A program made the position numbers and the translations under genes. The notes under the pieces were generated by a model. That model saw only the letters and a list, made by a program, of their open reading frames with translations, was not told the origin of the DNA and did no database searches. Below are positions 8,961 through 18,949 of a stretch of DNA of 64,000 nt, one piece after another. Each line of letters starts with the position of its first letter. Positions within the stretch are counted from its first letter, which is position 1. Source of the stretch: Campylobacter concisus (GTDB lineage: Bacteria > Campylobacterota > Campylobacteria > Campylobacterales > Campylobacteraceae). The stretch covers positions 310,001 through 374,000 of the forward strand of contig NZ_JXUP01000006.1 of assembly GCF_001891085.1 (NCBI RefSeq), written 5' to 3'.

Positions 8961-9254
8961 ATGCAAGAAAAAGAAGAGCTACTAACGCTTCACGACGAGG
9001 AGCAAAAACGTGAGGTAAATTTAAGCTTTAAGACATTAGTGATGGTCTATTTAGCTGTTTTTATAGCTCTAGCTATATTTTTGCCAAAAATTTACATAGC
9101 GAATCAAATTTATTATATAAGTAGAGATATAGCGGACATTAGCGGTAAGCGAGATATGCTTTTAGAGGAAAATAGAGCTCTTAATATAAAGCTTGAAAAT
9201 TTACGTTATAAAAATCAAATTTTAAACAATATGCAAGAGCGCCAATGGAAATAA
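8961..9254 (+). CDS. FtsL-like bitopic division protein
   Basis: A 97-residue protein with a short cytoplasmic head, one membrane helix (about residues 26-46) and a C-terminal periplasmic coiled coil (ISGKRDMLLEENRALNIKLENL). This architecture and its position two bases after rsmH fit FtsL, which bridges the divisome in the periplasm. FtsL sequences are poorly conserved, so the call rests on size, topology and context. No ftsI follows; the next gene is on the other strand. Confidence 0.65.
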   Translation: MQEKEELLTLHDEEQKREVNLSFKTLVMVYLAVFIALAIFLPKIYIANQIYYISRDIADISGKRDMLLEENRALNIKLENLRYKNQILNNMQERQWK

Positions 9255-9387
9255 CGAAACATTTAAAGCTTTATTTATTCTCATCTAAATTTTTGCGATT
9301 CAATTATATTGGCAAATAATATAGCTATTTTGTATATAACTGCACAAAAATAAAATTAGCTCAATAAACAAAGCCAAGCTTAACTTG

Positions 9388-9891
9388 CTAATTACTTTCT
9401 TTTTGAGAGATTAGCTTTTCATATATATATTGTTCTAAATCTTTTTTTGATATGTCATTTTTTATAGCAGTATTATAAATTTCTTCGACCTTGCTTGAGT
9501 ATTTTTCGTAGCTAAAATAGGGAAAATGCACACTCCAGGCTTTCTTGATAAGATCGTGGCTTATCTCTCTTCTTGCCCAAACTTTAAACATATCAAAGCC
9601 AATGAAAACGGCCGAAGTAACGACAGCAGTCGCTATTATAGATATGTGTGCATCAGTTTTTGCTAAAAAATGATGCGTGATGATTAACAATGGAAATAAA
9701 ATGACAAAACAGATAAGTGCATAAATCTGATAGAGCTTGATGTGGTTAAATCTAAAATTTAGTTTTGCTCCATCTATTAGCATACCTTCGTTAAAAAGGG
9801 CATTTGCTTCAAGCAAATCTCTAAACAAAACTGGCTGTTTTGAAACGAAAAAAACATTTCTTATGATTTTATCTTTTAATTTTTCTTGCAT
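9388..9891 (-). CDS. Uncharacterised protein with two membrane segments
   Basis: 167 residues. Two hydrophobic helices (about residues 55-75 and 83-103) lie between a charged N-terminal part and a charged helical C-terminal tail. I recognise no domain. It stands alone on the minus strand, between the rsmH/ftsL pair and the aminotransferase gene, with overlapping A/T-rich upstream DNA. Confidence 0.6.
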   Translation of the reverse strand: MQEKLKDKIIRNVFFVSKQPVLFRDLLEANALFNEGMLIDGAKLNFRFNHIKLYQIYALICFVILFPLLIITHHFLAKTDAHISIIATAVVTSAVFIGFDMFKVWARREISHDLIKKAWSVHFPYFSYEKYSSKVEEIYNTAIKNDISKKDLEQYIYEKLISQKESN

Positions 9892-9994
9892 TTTTTATAT
9901 ACTTTTTACTTTAAAAATTTTGCTTCATTATATCCAAGAATCTATAAATTCAAACAAAATTAGATACAATTTGCATAAAATTTAAGGAGCTAAA

Positions 9995-10861
9995 ATGGCA
10001 GATCAAGCTTTGCAAACCGTCTTTTTAAACGGAGAATTTTTGCAAAAAGATGAAGCAAAAGTTAGTGCTTTTGATAGAGGATTTATATTTGGTGATGGAA
10101 TTTATGAGGTTGTGCCTGTGATAAATTCAAAAATGGTTGATAAAGATGGATTTTGGGCGAGATTTGAAAGAAGCTTAAATGAAATAGATATAAATTTGCC
10201 CTACGAAAAGGAAAAATTTGAGGCGATCTTAAACGAGATAATCTCCAAAAATGCCTTAAAAGAGGGCGGAATTTACATGCAAGTAACAAGAGGCGTGGCG
10301 TTTAGAAATTTCTATTTTATAGAAGATTTAACACCAAGTGTCTTTATTTTCTGTTACGAGAGTGAAATTTTAAACAATCCCGCTGCAAAAACTGGCATAA
10401 AAGTCGTGAGTGTCGAGGATATCAGGTGGAAAAGGCGTGACATCAAGTCTATCTCACTTCTGGCCCAGTGCTACGCTAAAAATGAAGCTCACAAAAAAGG
10501 CGCAGATGAGGGCTTTATGGTGGAAAATGGCTTTGTTACAGAGGGCTGTAGCTCAAGTGCTTTTATCATCAAGAATAAAACTCTAATCACAAAACCACTT
10601 TCAAATGAAATTTTGCCAGGAATTCGCCGTATGAGGCTTTTAAGGATCGCTAAAGATATTGGCCTTAATATAGAGGAGCGAAAATTTAGCATGGATGAAG
10701 TTTATAACGCTGATGAAGTCTTTATCTCGGCTGCGACGCTCATACTCTTACCAGTCGTTTATGCTGATGGCAAGGCGATAAATGGTGCAAAAGTGGGAGA
10801 AATTTCAAGCAAACTTCGTGAAATTTATGCTGGTGAACTTTTAAAAGAAGCCGGGCTTTGA
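9995..10861 (+). CDS. Class IV aminotransferase, D-amino acid aminotransferase-like
   Basis: A PLP enzyme that transfers amino groups between D-amino acids and 2-oxo acids, most likely supplying D-alanine or D-glutamate for peptidoglycan. Fold-type IV signatures are visible: SAFDRGFIFGDGIYEVV near residue 22, the PLP lysine in RRDIKSISLLAQ near 148, and VTEGCSSSAFII near 180 for the cofactor phosphate. 288 residues is the family length. ATG is preceded by AAGGAG. The stop overlaps the start of the DUF523 gene (TTGA). Branched-chain aminotransferase is the alternative within the same fold. Confidence 0.85.
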   Translation: MADQALQTVFLNGEFLQKDEAKVSAFDRGFIFGDGIYEVVPVINSKMVDKDGFWARFERSLNEIDINLPYEKEKFEAILNEIISKNALKEGGIYMQVTRGVAFRNFYFIEDLTPSVFIFCYESEILNNPAAKTGIKVVSVEDIRWKRRDIKSISLLAQCYAKNEAHKKGADEGFMVENGFVTEGCSSSAFIIKNKTLITKPLSNEILPGIRRMRLLRIAKDIGLNIEERKFSMDEVYNADEVFISAATLILLPVVYADGKAINGAKVGEISSKLREIYAGELLKEAGL

Positions 10862-11304
10862 GAGAAAAAATCTTAATAAGTGCTTGCCTAGTTGGCATAA
10901 ACTGCAAATTTAACGGCGAAAATAATCTTTTAAATAAAGATGTTTTAGATGAAATTTCAAAGAGATTTCATCTGCTTTTTGTTTGTCCTGAAGTTTACGG
11001 TGGACTTAGCACGCCGAGGGAACCAGCTGAGATGAAAAATGGTGTGGTTGTTTGTAAATTTTCAGGCAAAGATGTGAGTAAAAATTTCAAAAATGGAGCA
11101 GAAATTTGCCTAAAGATAGCCAAACTAAATGGCTGCAAAAAGGCTATTTTAAAATCAAAAAGTCCAAGTTGTGGAAGTGGGCAAATTTATGACGGAAGTT
11201 TTAGTAAGAGGCTTATTTTAGGCGATGGCATCACAGCAAAACTACTAAAAGAAAATGAAATTTTAGTTTACAGCGAAGATGAGATAGTAGGGCTTGATGT
11301 TTGA
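10858..11304 (+). CDS. DUF523 family protein (TudS-like)
   Basis: A 148-residue DUF523 protein. Three conserved cysteines are visible: SACLVGINCKFNG, CPEVYGGLSTPREPAE and KSKSPSCGSGQIYDG. Some DUF523 members (TudS) use such cysteines to hold a [4Fe-4S] cluster and remove sulfur from thiouracil; whether this member does so is not shown. The start is TTG, overlapping the aminotransferase stop, and its own stop overlaps the next start, so the three genes form one unit. Confidence 0.8.
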   Translation: MREKILISACLVGINCKFNGENNLLNKDVLDEISKRFHLLFVCPEVYGGLSTPREPAEMKNGVVVCKFSGKDVSKNFKNGAEICLKIAKLNGCKKAILKSKSPSCGSGQIYDGSFSKRLILGDGITAKLLKENEILVYSEDEIVGLDV

Positions 11305-11791
11305 TAGGCTAAAAGACAATATTATACTTGAGGTGATTTTTAAATATATCATCTTGTTGCTGCTTTTTATCTGTGTGATCGGTCTTTTTATGAGTGGCAT
11401 TCTTTTCTTAAATGGGGAGATGAGTGAAAATTCACTCAATTTACACATTTTCTTTGGCTTTAGTTTGGTTGTTTTGACGATTGTTCATAGTTATGTTAAG
11501 AAGAAAAAGTTAAAGAAGCTAAGCCTTGAGTTTAAAAATATCTTAAATCACAAGCCAGTGCAGATGGACTGCAATACAACCAGGTTTTTAAATGCTCTAA
11601 ATGATGTAAAAGTGGGTGAGCTTTCAAAGAAATTTGGCTCTGATATTGTAGAAATTTTAAGGTCAAATGACATAAAAGTAAAAAGCGAGAATGAGACTAT
11701 GAAGCAAATTTGCAAAAACAACGATGAAAAGATGTTTTATATTTTTGTTTTGATTGTAGAAGCTATTTTTAAGGATAAGGAAAAAAGTTGA
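11297..11791 (+). CDS. Uncharacterised protein with two N-terminal membrane helices
   Basis: 164 residues starting at ATG 11297, inside the end of the DUF523 gene; a TTG one codon earlier is also possible. Two hydrophobic helices (about residues 13-36 and 46-66) are followed by a basic segment (KKKKLKKL) and a soluble helical C-terminal half. No known domain is recognised. Its stop overlaps the TTG start of the next gene, so it is translationally coupled to the peptidoglycan hydrolase lipoprotein. Confidence 0.65.
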   Translation: MFDRLKDNIILEVIFKYIILLLLFICVIGLFMSGILFLNGEMSENSLNLHIFFGFSLVVLTIVHSYVKKKKLKKLSLEFKNILNHKPVQMDCNTTRFLNALNDVKVGELSKKFGSDIVEILRSNDIKVKSENETMKQICKNNDEKMFYIFVLIVEAIFKDKEKS

Positions 11792-13797
11792 AAAAGGGTA
11801 TATTTTTAGCATTTAGTGTTGCTTTGTTTTTGGGATGTTCGCAGACCCAGCCAAAGCCAAGTGTGCAAAATTCTTTACCAGATGAAAATGTATATAAGCC
11901 AAATGAACGCATTAGTTTGCTTGATTTTGAAATGAAGCAGGATGCCTCGTCGCTACCGCAAAATATGCAAAGTGCAAGCTTTGACCAAGAAGAAATTTTA
12001 AAAAGAAGGTTTAAGGTTTTTACATTAAGGGGTGTAAAATTTAATCCAAACGATGTCTTTTGGGCATTTAATATATATAAGCCAAGCGAAAAGAGAAAGT
12101 ATTTTGGCTCAAATTTTAGAGAGATCCCACAAAGCTGGTTTGACGCACAAAAGGACAATGCAAATTTCTCAGCTCTTTCAAGTATCTCTGCTTATGCTCT
12201 AACTTCGGCAAACACAGCTTTAAGAAATTTTCCAACCGATGAGCCGATATTTTTAAATCCGCAAACTCCAGGTGAGGGCTATCCGTTTGATTATCTGCAA
12301 GAATCAACCCTAAGCATCGCTCATCCACTTTTTGTGTCACATCTTTCTAAAGATAGGGCATGGGCATTTGTTAGCGATGATGCAGTTTGGGGCTGGGTAA
12401 AGGTCGAGGATATTAAATTTATAAGCGATGATGAGGCAAATGCCTATCAAAAGTCAAGTTTTGTGACTATAAAAACGGACAAGATGCCAGTTTATGACAA
12501 GGCCGGAAATTTCTTGTTTTATTCAAGAGTTGGAGCGATACTGCCTGTTTTGGCGCAGGATAGTAAAAACTACTACGGTAAAATTTATGTAAGAAATCTC
12601 TTGAGAGAATTTGTGTTGCCAAAGTCTGTTGGCGCTCTTTTTCCTCTTAAATTTAATGACTCAAATTTAAAAACACTTATTAGCTCCCTTCTTACTCAGC
12701 CCTATGGTTGGGGTGGGGTCGATAAGCTAAGAGATTGCTCGCTTTTTACTAAAGATTTGCTAGCAAGTTTTGGCGTGTGGTTGCCCAGAAACTCAAGAGC
12801 CCAAGCAAATATGGGACAAAAATTTGATCTAAAAGGACTTAGTAACGCCGCTAAGACAAAAGAGATAAAAGAGAAAGGTGTGCCATATCTCACACTCGTG
12901 CATCTGCCAGGGCATATCATGCTTTATGCCGGATACAAGGGCGATGATATATATGTAGTGCATGATGCTTGGGGACTAAAAACCGAAAACAACGGCAGAG
13001 CATTAATCGGTGCTACGGCAGTAACTACATTAAACATCGGACAAAACAGAAGCGATATACAAAACTCAAATTTGCTCATTTCAAAGGTCGATTCTATAAA
13101 TGTGATAAAGCCAGAAAATGTAATAAGCGATAAAGCTAGAAAAATTTCAGCTTTACAAAGGGCTTATGGCGTTAAGGTTGAGGATAATTTGGTCAAATTT
13201 GGTGATGGAACAATATTTGTCTATGATGACTTTAAACAAAAAGATGATGAGTGTAGTATCGGTGCTGATATAGAGGATATGAATGCGCTTGATTACGCTG
13301 CATTTTCGCCACTTAGCACCGCACTAAGCGATGCTGGTAGATGTAGAAATTATGAATTTTTAGGCAAAATTTATGGCTCAAGCGAGAGCGAGGTAAAAGC
13401 AAATTTGGTAGATGTCGTTTGGCTAAAAGATAGCCTTGCACTAAAGTTGCCATTTAACTCTAAAAATGGAGCCGCAACTGCTTTACAAGACGTAAGTAAT
13501 GAGCTAAATGATATGGTAAAAAGTGATGCGAGCTTGCTTGAGTATTTAAAAAATCCAGGTGGAACATTTAAGTGGCGAGTGATCGCTGGCACAAACCGCT
13601 TGAGTCCGCACAGCTACGGCATCGCGATCGATATAAATGTGAAAAAGAGCCACTACTGGCAGTGGAGTAATGGCTACCAAAACCTAATCCCTGAAAAGAT
13701 AGTGCGTGTTTTTGAAAAACATAAATTTATCTGGGGTGGACGCTGGAAGCACTTTGATACGATGCATTTTGAGTATCGCCCAGAGATGTTTGAGTAG
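11788..13797 (+). CDS. Lipoprotein with NlpC/P60 and M15 peptidase domains
   Basis: A 669-residue predicted lipoprotein (lipobox LFLGC at residues 13-17) combining two peptidoglycan hydrolases. First comes an SH3-containing NlpC/P60 module of the kind with stabilising and SH3 domains. Its catalytic Cys is in RDCSLFTKDLL (about 310), its His in PGHIMLY (about 373), and a VVHDAWG segment follows. The C-terminal ~130 residues are an M15 (VanY/DD-carboxypeptidase-like) metallopeptidase with zinc ligands in SPHSYGIAIDIN and DTMHFEYRPE. The start is TTG. Its stop touches the start of the helicase gene. It probably trims peptide stems in the periplasm. Confidence 0.88.
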   Translation: MKKGIFLAFSVALFLGCSQTQPKPSVQNSLPDENVYKPNERISLLDFEMKQDASSLPQNMQSASFDQEEILKRRFKVFTLRGVKFNPNDVFWAFNIYKPSEKRKYFGSNFREIPQSWFDAQKDNANFSALSSISAYALTSANTALRNFPTDEPIFLNPQTPGEGYPFDYLQESTLSIAHPLFVSHLSKDRAWAFVSDDAVWGWVKVEDIKFISDDEANAYQKSSFVTIKTDKMPVYDKAGNFLFYSRVGAILPVLAQDSKNYYGKIYVRNLLREFVLPKSVGALFPLKFNDSNLKTLISSLLTQPYGWGGVDKLRDCSLFTKDLLASFGVWLPRNSRAQANMGQKFDLKGLSNAAKTKEIKEKGVPYLTLVHLPGHIMLYAGYKGDDIYVVHDAWGLKTENNGRALIGATAVTTLNIGQNRSDIQNSNLLISKVDSINVIKPENVISDKARKISALQRAYGVKVEDNLVKFGDGTIFVYDDFKQKDDECSIGADIEDMNALDYAAFSPLSTALSDAGRCRNYEFLGKIYGSSESEVKANLVDVVWLKDSLALKLPFNSKNGAATALQDVSNELNDMVKSDASLLEYLKNPGGTFKWRVIAGTNRLSPHSYGIAIDINVKKSHYWQWSNGYQNLIPEKIVRVFEKHKFIWGGRWKHFDTMHFEYRPEMFE

Positions 13798-15117
13798 ATG
13801 AAAGATCAAATTTTAGAAATTTTATCTCGCTCAAATGTCTTTTTAACAGGCGGTGGCGGTGTTGGCAAGAGCTATTTAACCGCCTCCATCATCAGACACT
13901 ACAAAGAAAATTTTAAAAACGTCGTCATCCTTGGCTCAACTGGCATAAGCGCTGTTAGCCTTGGGGGCGTGAGCTTGCATAGCTTTTTTAAATTTGGCTA
14001 CTGCAAGGACTACGAGGAGCTAAGACGGCTTGACTACCGCCAAAAAGATAAGCTAAGCAAACTACGAAATATGCTAGATGCTTGCGATCTGCTTGTAATA
14101 GATGAAATTTCAATGGTTAGCTCAAATGTCATGGAGATGATAAGATACCGCTTGCTTACCTCTAAATTTAAGGGCAGGATGCTCATAGTGGGCGACTTTT
14201 ATCAGCTGCCACCCGTGCAAAAAGAGCAAAATGAGAGCAAACTTTTTAACTTTTTATACGCTTTTAACTCCAGTGCGTGGGAGGATATGAAATTTACAAA
14301 CGTTGAGCTGCTCGTCTCAAAACGCACAAATGATCTTAAATTTTATGAAATTCTCTCTCGTCTTAGAGTTGGCGAGCTAGATGATGAGATGATGGCTTAT
14401 ATCGAGAGCTTGCGAGTGGGAGCTATTGAACCTGATAGTGAGACTAGCGTGCTTTTTGGCAGAAACGCAGAGGCTGAGATGCTAAATCAAAAAAGACTTC
14501 TTGCGCTTAACGCACCGCTTGAAATTTCAAACTCGGACGTGCTCGTTATGGATGAAAATTTAGACAAAAAAGAGTTTGAAAAGTGGGCAAACACGCTAAA
14601 TATCTCGCGAAATTTGGAGATGAAGATAGGGGCAAAAATCATCTTTACTTCAAACAAATGGGGCGAGTACTACAACGGCGAGCAGGGTAAGATCATGCAA
14701 ATTTTAAAAGAAAATGGCGCCATTTCAAGCGTGATCGTGCAAAAAGATAGTGGCGAGATCTGCGAGATAGAAAAGTGCGCTTATAACTTTTGCGCGCTAA
14801 ATTTAAACGAAGATGAGATCGAGGAGAACGTGCAGGCTTCGCTTTATCAGTTTCCATTTAAGCTTGCCTATGCGCTAACTATCCACAAGTCTCAAGGCAT
14901 GAGCATAAATTCGCTCATTTGCAACATCAACCACATCTTTGCTAAAGGACAGCTCTACGTCGCACTTTCTCGCGCGGTAAATCCTAAAAATTTAAAACTT
15001 TTTTATGATAAGAAAAGTGATTTTAGGCAGCATTTAAGAAAAGTGGTTAAAATTGACGACGAGGTTAAGAAATTTTACCAAGAAAACGTATTTTTGCATA
15101 TTAAGGAGAGTTTATGA
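13798..15117 (+). CDS. PIF1/RecD-like DNA helicase
   Basis: A 439-residue superfamily 1 helicase. Walker A (GGGGVGKSYL) is at about residues 18-27 and Walker B (LLVIDEISMVS) near 98. Motif III is around GDFYQLPPV, and the C-terminal RecD/PIF1 signatures FPFKLAYALTIHKSQGMS and LYVALSRA are near 352-390. It is expected to unwind DNA 5' to 3'. It begins directly after the stop of the lipoprotein gene. The following order (helicase, periplasmic protein, lolA, secA) matches the recalled C. jejuni Cj0945-Cj0942 region. Telomeric roles of eukaryotic PIF1 do not transfer. Confidence 0.87.
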   Translation: MKDQILEILSRSNVFLTGGGGVGKSYLTASIIRHYKENFKNVVILGSTGISAVSLGGVSLHSFFKFGYCKDYEELRRLDYRQKDKLSKLRNMLDACDLLVIDEISMVSSNVMEMIRYRLLTSKFKGRMLIVGDFYQLPPVQKEQNESKLFNFLYAFNSSAWEDMKFTNVELLVSKRTNDLKFYEILSRLRVGELDDEMMAYIESLRVGAIEPDSETSVLFGRNAEAEMLNQKRLLALNAPLEISNSDVLVMDENLDKKEFEKWANTLNISRNLEMKIGAKIIFTSNKWGEYYNGEQGKIMQILKENGAISSVIVQKDSGEICEIEKCAYNFCALNLNEDEIEENVQASLYQFPFKLAYALTIHKSQGMSINSLICNINHIFAKGQLYVALSRAVNPKNLKLFYDKKSDFRQHLRKVVKIDDEVKKFYQENVFLHIKESL

Positions 15118-15653
15118 AAAAGCTATTTCTAAGCCTTGTTTTTGGCGTTTTTGCATTTGCAGACGTGCTAAAAGTGAGTGACTTTCAAACAGATATCTAC
15201 TCAAAAGCTGGACAAAATTTAACAAAAAAGATAAGCATGAATCTTGAAGTTGTCGGACGTGATGTGGAGGAGAACGAAGCATACGTGCTTGATGCGCTAA
15301 ACGTCGTTGTTGGCAGCTTTTACGTGGAGGATATCCTAACCTCAATGGGAAAAGAGAAATTTAAAGAGCTCTTTATGAAATACGCAGCCAAAAAGCACTC
15401 GCTTGATATCGATGACGTGCTTATCTTAAATATAAAAGTGATAAATAATCTTGAACTAAGCGAGATCATAAAAGCGATAAAAAGCCAAAATTTATGCTCT
15501 GATCCAAGCGTAAATGAAGATGTGATGACAAAGTCAGAAAAGAAGAAAAAAGGCAATGAGATCATCGTCGCACCTGATCCAAATGACGTGGTGCAAAAGC
15601 CGATCGATCTAAATAATGTGCAAGAATTTGGAAAAGACTTCGGAGAGAAGTGA
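15114..15653 (+). CDS. Uncharacterised periplasmic protein
   Basis: 179 residues with a clear N-terminal signal peptide (MKKLFLSLVFGVFAFA, cleavage near residue 16). The mature part is mixed alpha/beta with a lysine-rich segment (KSEKKKKG) near residue 143. No domain is recognised. It starts within the last codons of the helicase (ATGA overlap) and is followed by a strong hairpin terminator. Conservation of this pair next to lolA/secA in Campylobacter suggests a housekeeping role, but none is known to me. Confidence 0.7.
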   Translation: MKKLFLSLVFGVFAFADVLKVSDFQTDIYSKAGQNLTKKISMNLEVVGRDVEENEAYVLDALNVVVGSFYVEDILTSMGKEKFKELFMKYAAKKHSLDIDDVLILNIKVINNLELSEIIKAIKSQNLCSDPSVNEDVMTKSEKKKKGNEIIVAPDPNDVVQKPIDLNNVQEFGKDFGEK

Positions 15654-15654
15654 G

Positions 15655-15683
15655 TAAATTTGGCTAAAAGCTAGCCAAATTTA
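15655..15683. terminator. Bidirectional terminator between the periplasmic protein gene and lolA
   Basis: A 12-bp perfect stem (TAAATTTGGCTA with TAGCCAAATTTA) has a 5-base loop. The right arm includes the lolA stop codon, so it serves two convergent genes. Confidence 0.75.
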
Positions 15684-16193
15684 TTGATTTACGATGTCGT
15701 AACCTTGTGGGATGACTGGAGTTAGCGTCTCTTTTGGGATGAGCGCGTCTTTTACGGGGTTGCTTAGAGTGATTTTTATCTTATTTGAGAGTTTGTCTTT
15801 ATAATCAATCGTCGTTGGAAGCGTGTTTTTGATCGTTATAAAGTACTCAACCCCGTCATATATTGCCTTATAAAGTGTCGGCTGAATTTGCTCTGCGTGA
15901 GCTAAGACCTGCGTCAAATTTGGTGTATCATCTAGTCTTGAGATGATGGCTTGCTCGAGCTCATCCTCGATCACGACCACCTTGTCTTTGTAAAAGTAAA
16001 TTCTCTTTGGCGTTGGACTTTCATATATCCAAAGCGCGGTGTTGTCGCTTTTAGCGTAAAATCTACCCTTATAATTTACACTCTTGCCCTCGCTAAAGAC
16101 AGTTTGCGTAAAGTCGCTTTGCAGGCTTTTAAAATTTAAGCCAGCGCCAAATGAGCAAACTGCGACAAGAGAAGCTATCAAAAATTTTCTCAT
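15681..16193 (-). CDS. lolA: Outer-membrane lipoprotein carrier protein LolA
   Basis: The periplasmic carrier that moves lipoproteins from the inner-membrane Lol ABC transporter to the outer membrane. It has a 17-residue signal peptide (MRKFLIASLVAVCSFGA), then the typical start FKSLQSDFTQTV, the YKGRFYAKSDNTALWIY strand pair and the KDKVVVIEDELEQA segment. At 170 residues it is slightly short, as in other epsilonproteobacteria. It is divergent from secA and near a lolC/E-like permease gene. Confidence 0.88.
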   Translation of the reverse strand: MRKFLIASLVAVCSFGAGLNFKSLQSDFTQTVFSEGKSVNYKGRFYAKSDNTALWIYESPTPKRIYFYKDKVVVIEDELEQAIISRLDDTPNLTQVLAHAEQIQPTLYKAIYDGVEYFITIKNTLPTTIDYKDKLSNKIKITLSNPVKDALIPKETLTPVIPQGYDIVNQ

Positions 16194-16290
16194 TTTTTAT
16201 CCTTTTTTGGCGTATTCTAGCCCAGTTTAATTAAATAAATAGTTAAACTATGCTAAGATCCAAAGTTTAAAAATTTAGGAAGGTAAAGTA

Positions 16291-18897
16291 ATGATTTCAT
16301 CGGTATTTAGAAAGATTTTTGGCACGAAAAACGATAGAGAAGTCAAAAAATATATAAAACGTGTGGCGCAGATAAACGCGCTAGAGCCTACTTATGAGAA
16401 GATGAGCGATGATGAGCTTAAGATTAAATTTAACGAGCTAAAAGCCCAAGTCGTCGAAGAGAAAGTCACATTAGATCAAATTTTAAATGATGTCTTTGCA
16501 ATCGTTAGAGAGGCTAGCAAAAGGGTGCTTAAGATGCGCCATTTTGACGTGCAGCTAATCGGCGGCATGGTGCTAAACGAGGGCAGGATCGCTGAGATGA
16601 AAACGGGCGAGGGCAAGACCTTGGTTGCGACTTTGCCAGTTATATTAAACGCGATGAGTGGCAAGGGCGTGCATGTAGTAACAGTAAATGACTACCTTGC
16701 AAAGCGTGACGCGACGCAAATGGGCGAGCTTTATAACTTTTTAGGCTTAAGCGTCGATGTGATACTAAGTGGCGGATACGACGATGAGGTAAGACAAGCT
16801 GCCTATAACGCTGACATAACATACGGCACAAACTCAGAATTTGGCTTTGACTATCTGCGTGATAATATGAAATTTGAAGCTGGTCAAAAGGTGCAAAGAG
16901 GCCATAACTTCGTTATCGTGGACGAGGTCGATAGTATCTTGATAGATGAAGCTAGAACACCACTTATAATCTCTGGTCCAACAAACCGCACGCTTGATGG
17001 TTACATAAGAGCCGATCAAGTCGCAAAACAGCTTACCAGAGGTACTCCAGCTGATCCAAACGTGCCAGGCTCAAAGCCAACGGGGGATTTCATAGTAGAT
17101 GAAAAAAATAGAACGATAATGATCACAGAAGCTGGCATAAGCAAGGCTGAAAAGCTCTTTGGTGTTGAAAATTTATACAACCTTGAAAACGCCGTGCTAA
17201 GCCACCACTTAGATCAAGCTCTAAAAGCTCACAATCTCTTTGGAAAAGACGTTCATTACGTCGTAAAAGATGGCGAGGTGGTTATTGTTGATGAATTTAC
17301 TGGACGTCTAAGCGAAGGCAGACGCTTTAGCGAGGGACTCCACCAAGCACTTGAGGCAAAAGAGGGCGTGAAAATTCAAGAAGAGAGCCAAACGCTTGCC
17401 GATACAACATACCAAAACTACTTTAGGATGTATAAAAAGCTTGCAGGTATGACTGGTACGGCCCAGACAGAAGCCACTGAGTTTTCCCAAATTTACAACC
17501 TTGAAGTTATCTCGATCCCGACAAACGTGCCAGTTAAGAGGATCGATCAAAACGACCTTATCTATAAAACTCAAAACGAGAAATTTAAAGCTGTTATCGA
17601 CGAAGTCAAAAAGGCTCACGAAAAAGGTCAGCCAGTGCTTGTAGGAACTGCAAGTATCGAGCGCAGTGAGGTGCTTAACGAGATGCTTAAAAAAGCTGGC
17701 ATCCCACACTCTGTGCTAAATGCTAAAAACCACGAAAAAGAGGCTGAAATCATCGCGCAAGCTGGCGTAAAAGGCGCTGTGACTATCGCTACAAACATGG
17801 CTGGACGTGGTGTTGATATCAGGATAAATGACGAGGTGAGAGACCTTGGCGGTCTATATATAATCGGCACCGAAAGGCACGAAAGTAGAAGGATAGATAA
17901 TCAGCTCCGTGGCCGTGCTGGACGTCAGGGCGACCCTGGTATGAGTAGATTTTATCTAAGCTTGGAAGACAATCTTTTAAGAATTTTTGGTAGCGACCGC
18001 ATAAAAGCGATCATGGATAGGCTTGGTATCGACGAGGGCGAAAGCATCGAGAGCCGTATGGTGACAAGAGCTGTTGAAAATGCTCAAAAGAAAGTCGAGA
18101 GCTTGCACTTTGAGGCTAGAAAGCACTTGCTTGAGTATGACGACGTGGCAAATGAGCAAAGAAAGACCATCTACAAGTACCGCGACGAGCTACTTGATAA
18201 AGACTATGACATGAGCGAAAAGATAGCTCAAAATAGAAAAGAGTACGCTGCAAATTTACTTGATATGGCTGAAATTTTCCATGGCGGCTTGAAAGATGAC
18301 TTTGATATTAAAAATTTATGCTCTATCATTTTTGCAGATTGTGGCGAAGAGATAGATGAGAGTGAGCTAAAAGGCCTAGAGTATGATGAGCTAATAGAAA
18401 AGCTTGCGCAAATTTTTGAAGTAAGATATAACGAGAAAATGAGTGTACTAAATGAAGATCAAAGAAAAGAGATAGAGAAAATTTTATACCTTCAAGTGCT
18501 TGATAATGCGTGGAGAGAGCACCTCTATCAAATGGATATTCTAAAAACTGGTATCGGCCTTAGAGGGTATAATCAAAAAGATCCGCTAGTTGAATACAAA
18601 AAAGAGAGCTACAACCTCTTTATGGAGCTAGTTGGTAGGCTAAAAACTGAGAGCGTTAAGACGCTTCAGGTTGTAAGATTTAAGAGCCGTGAGGAGCAAG
18701 AAGAGCAAGCTAGAATGATGCTAGAAGCTAGCCAAAATGCTGAAAATGAAAATTTAAGCTATAACAACCAAGGCGAGGATGAAAATTTCACGCCTGAAAA
18801 AAAGATACCAAGAAACGCTCCATGCCCTTGTGGAAGTGGTAAAAAATATAAAGATTGCCACGGAAAAAGTGGCCCTAAAAAAGGCATATTTGCTTAA
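16291..18897 (+). CDS. secA: Preprotein translocase ATPase SecA
   Basis: The motor ATPase that drives unfolded preproteins through SecYEG. Walker A is in [14 protein letters not shown] (about residues 97-110), the Walker B/DEAD region is [20 protein letters not shown] (about 210-229), and helicase motif VI is around [13 protein letters not shown] near 540. The C-terminal zinc motif [14 protein letters not shown] is at about 846-859. The length of 868 residues is normal. It is preceded by AGGAAGG. A terminator follows before the lolC/E-like gene. Confidence 0.98.
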   Translation: MISSVFRKIFGTKNDREVKKYIKRVAQINALEPTYEKMSDDELKIKFNELKAQVVEEKVTLDQILNDVFAIVREASKRVLKMRHFDVQLIGGMVLNEGRIAEMKTGEGKTLVATLPVILNAMSGKGVHVVTVNDYLAKRDATQMGELYNFLGLSVDVILSGGYDDEVRQAAYNADITYGTNSEFGFDYLRDNMKFEAGQKVQRGHNFVIVDEVDSILIDEARTPLIISGPTNRTLDGYIRADQVAKQLTRGTPADPNVPGSKPTGDFIVDEKNRTIMITEAGISKAEKLFGVENLYNLENAVLSHHLDQALKAHNLFGKDVHYVVKDGEVVIVDEFTGRLSEGRRFSEGLHQALEAKEGVKIQEESQTLADTTYQNYFRMYKKLAGMTGTAQTEATEFSQIYNLEVISIPTNVPVKRIDQNDLIYKTQNEKFKAVIDEVKKAHEKGQPVLVGTASIERSEVLNEMLKKAGIPHSVLNAKNHEKEAEIIAQAGVKGAVTIATNMAGRGVDIRINDEVRDLGGLYIIGTERHESRRIDNQLRGRAGRQGDPGMSRFYLSLEDNLLRIFGSDRIKAIMDRLGIDEGESIESRMVTRAVENAQKKVESLHFEARKHLLEYDDVANEQRKTIYKYRDELLDKDYDMSEKIAQNRKEYAANLLDMAEIFHGGLKDDFDIKNLCSIIFADCGEEIDESELKGLEYDELIEKLAQIFEVRYNEKMSVLNEDQRKEIEKILYLQVLDNAWREHLYQMDILKTGIGLRGYNQKDPLVEYKKESYNLFMELVGRLKTESVKTLQVVRFKSREEQEEQARMMLEASQNAENENLSYNNQGEDENFTPEKKIPRNAPCPCGSGKKYKDCHGKSGPKKGIFA

Positions 18898-18908
18898 AAT
18901 TTCTACTT

Positions 18909-18938
18909 TTAAGGCGCCAAAAGCGCCTTAATCTTTTA
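18909..18938 (+). terminator. Rho-independent terminator after secA
   Basis: A 9-bp stem (TTAAGGCGC/GCGCCTTAA) with a 5-base loop CAAAA is followed by ATCTTTTA. It ends only 11 bases before the next start, so read-through into the permease gene is likely to be partial. Confidence 0.65.
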
Positions 18939-18949
18939 AAGGCTATTTG

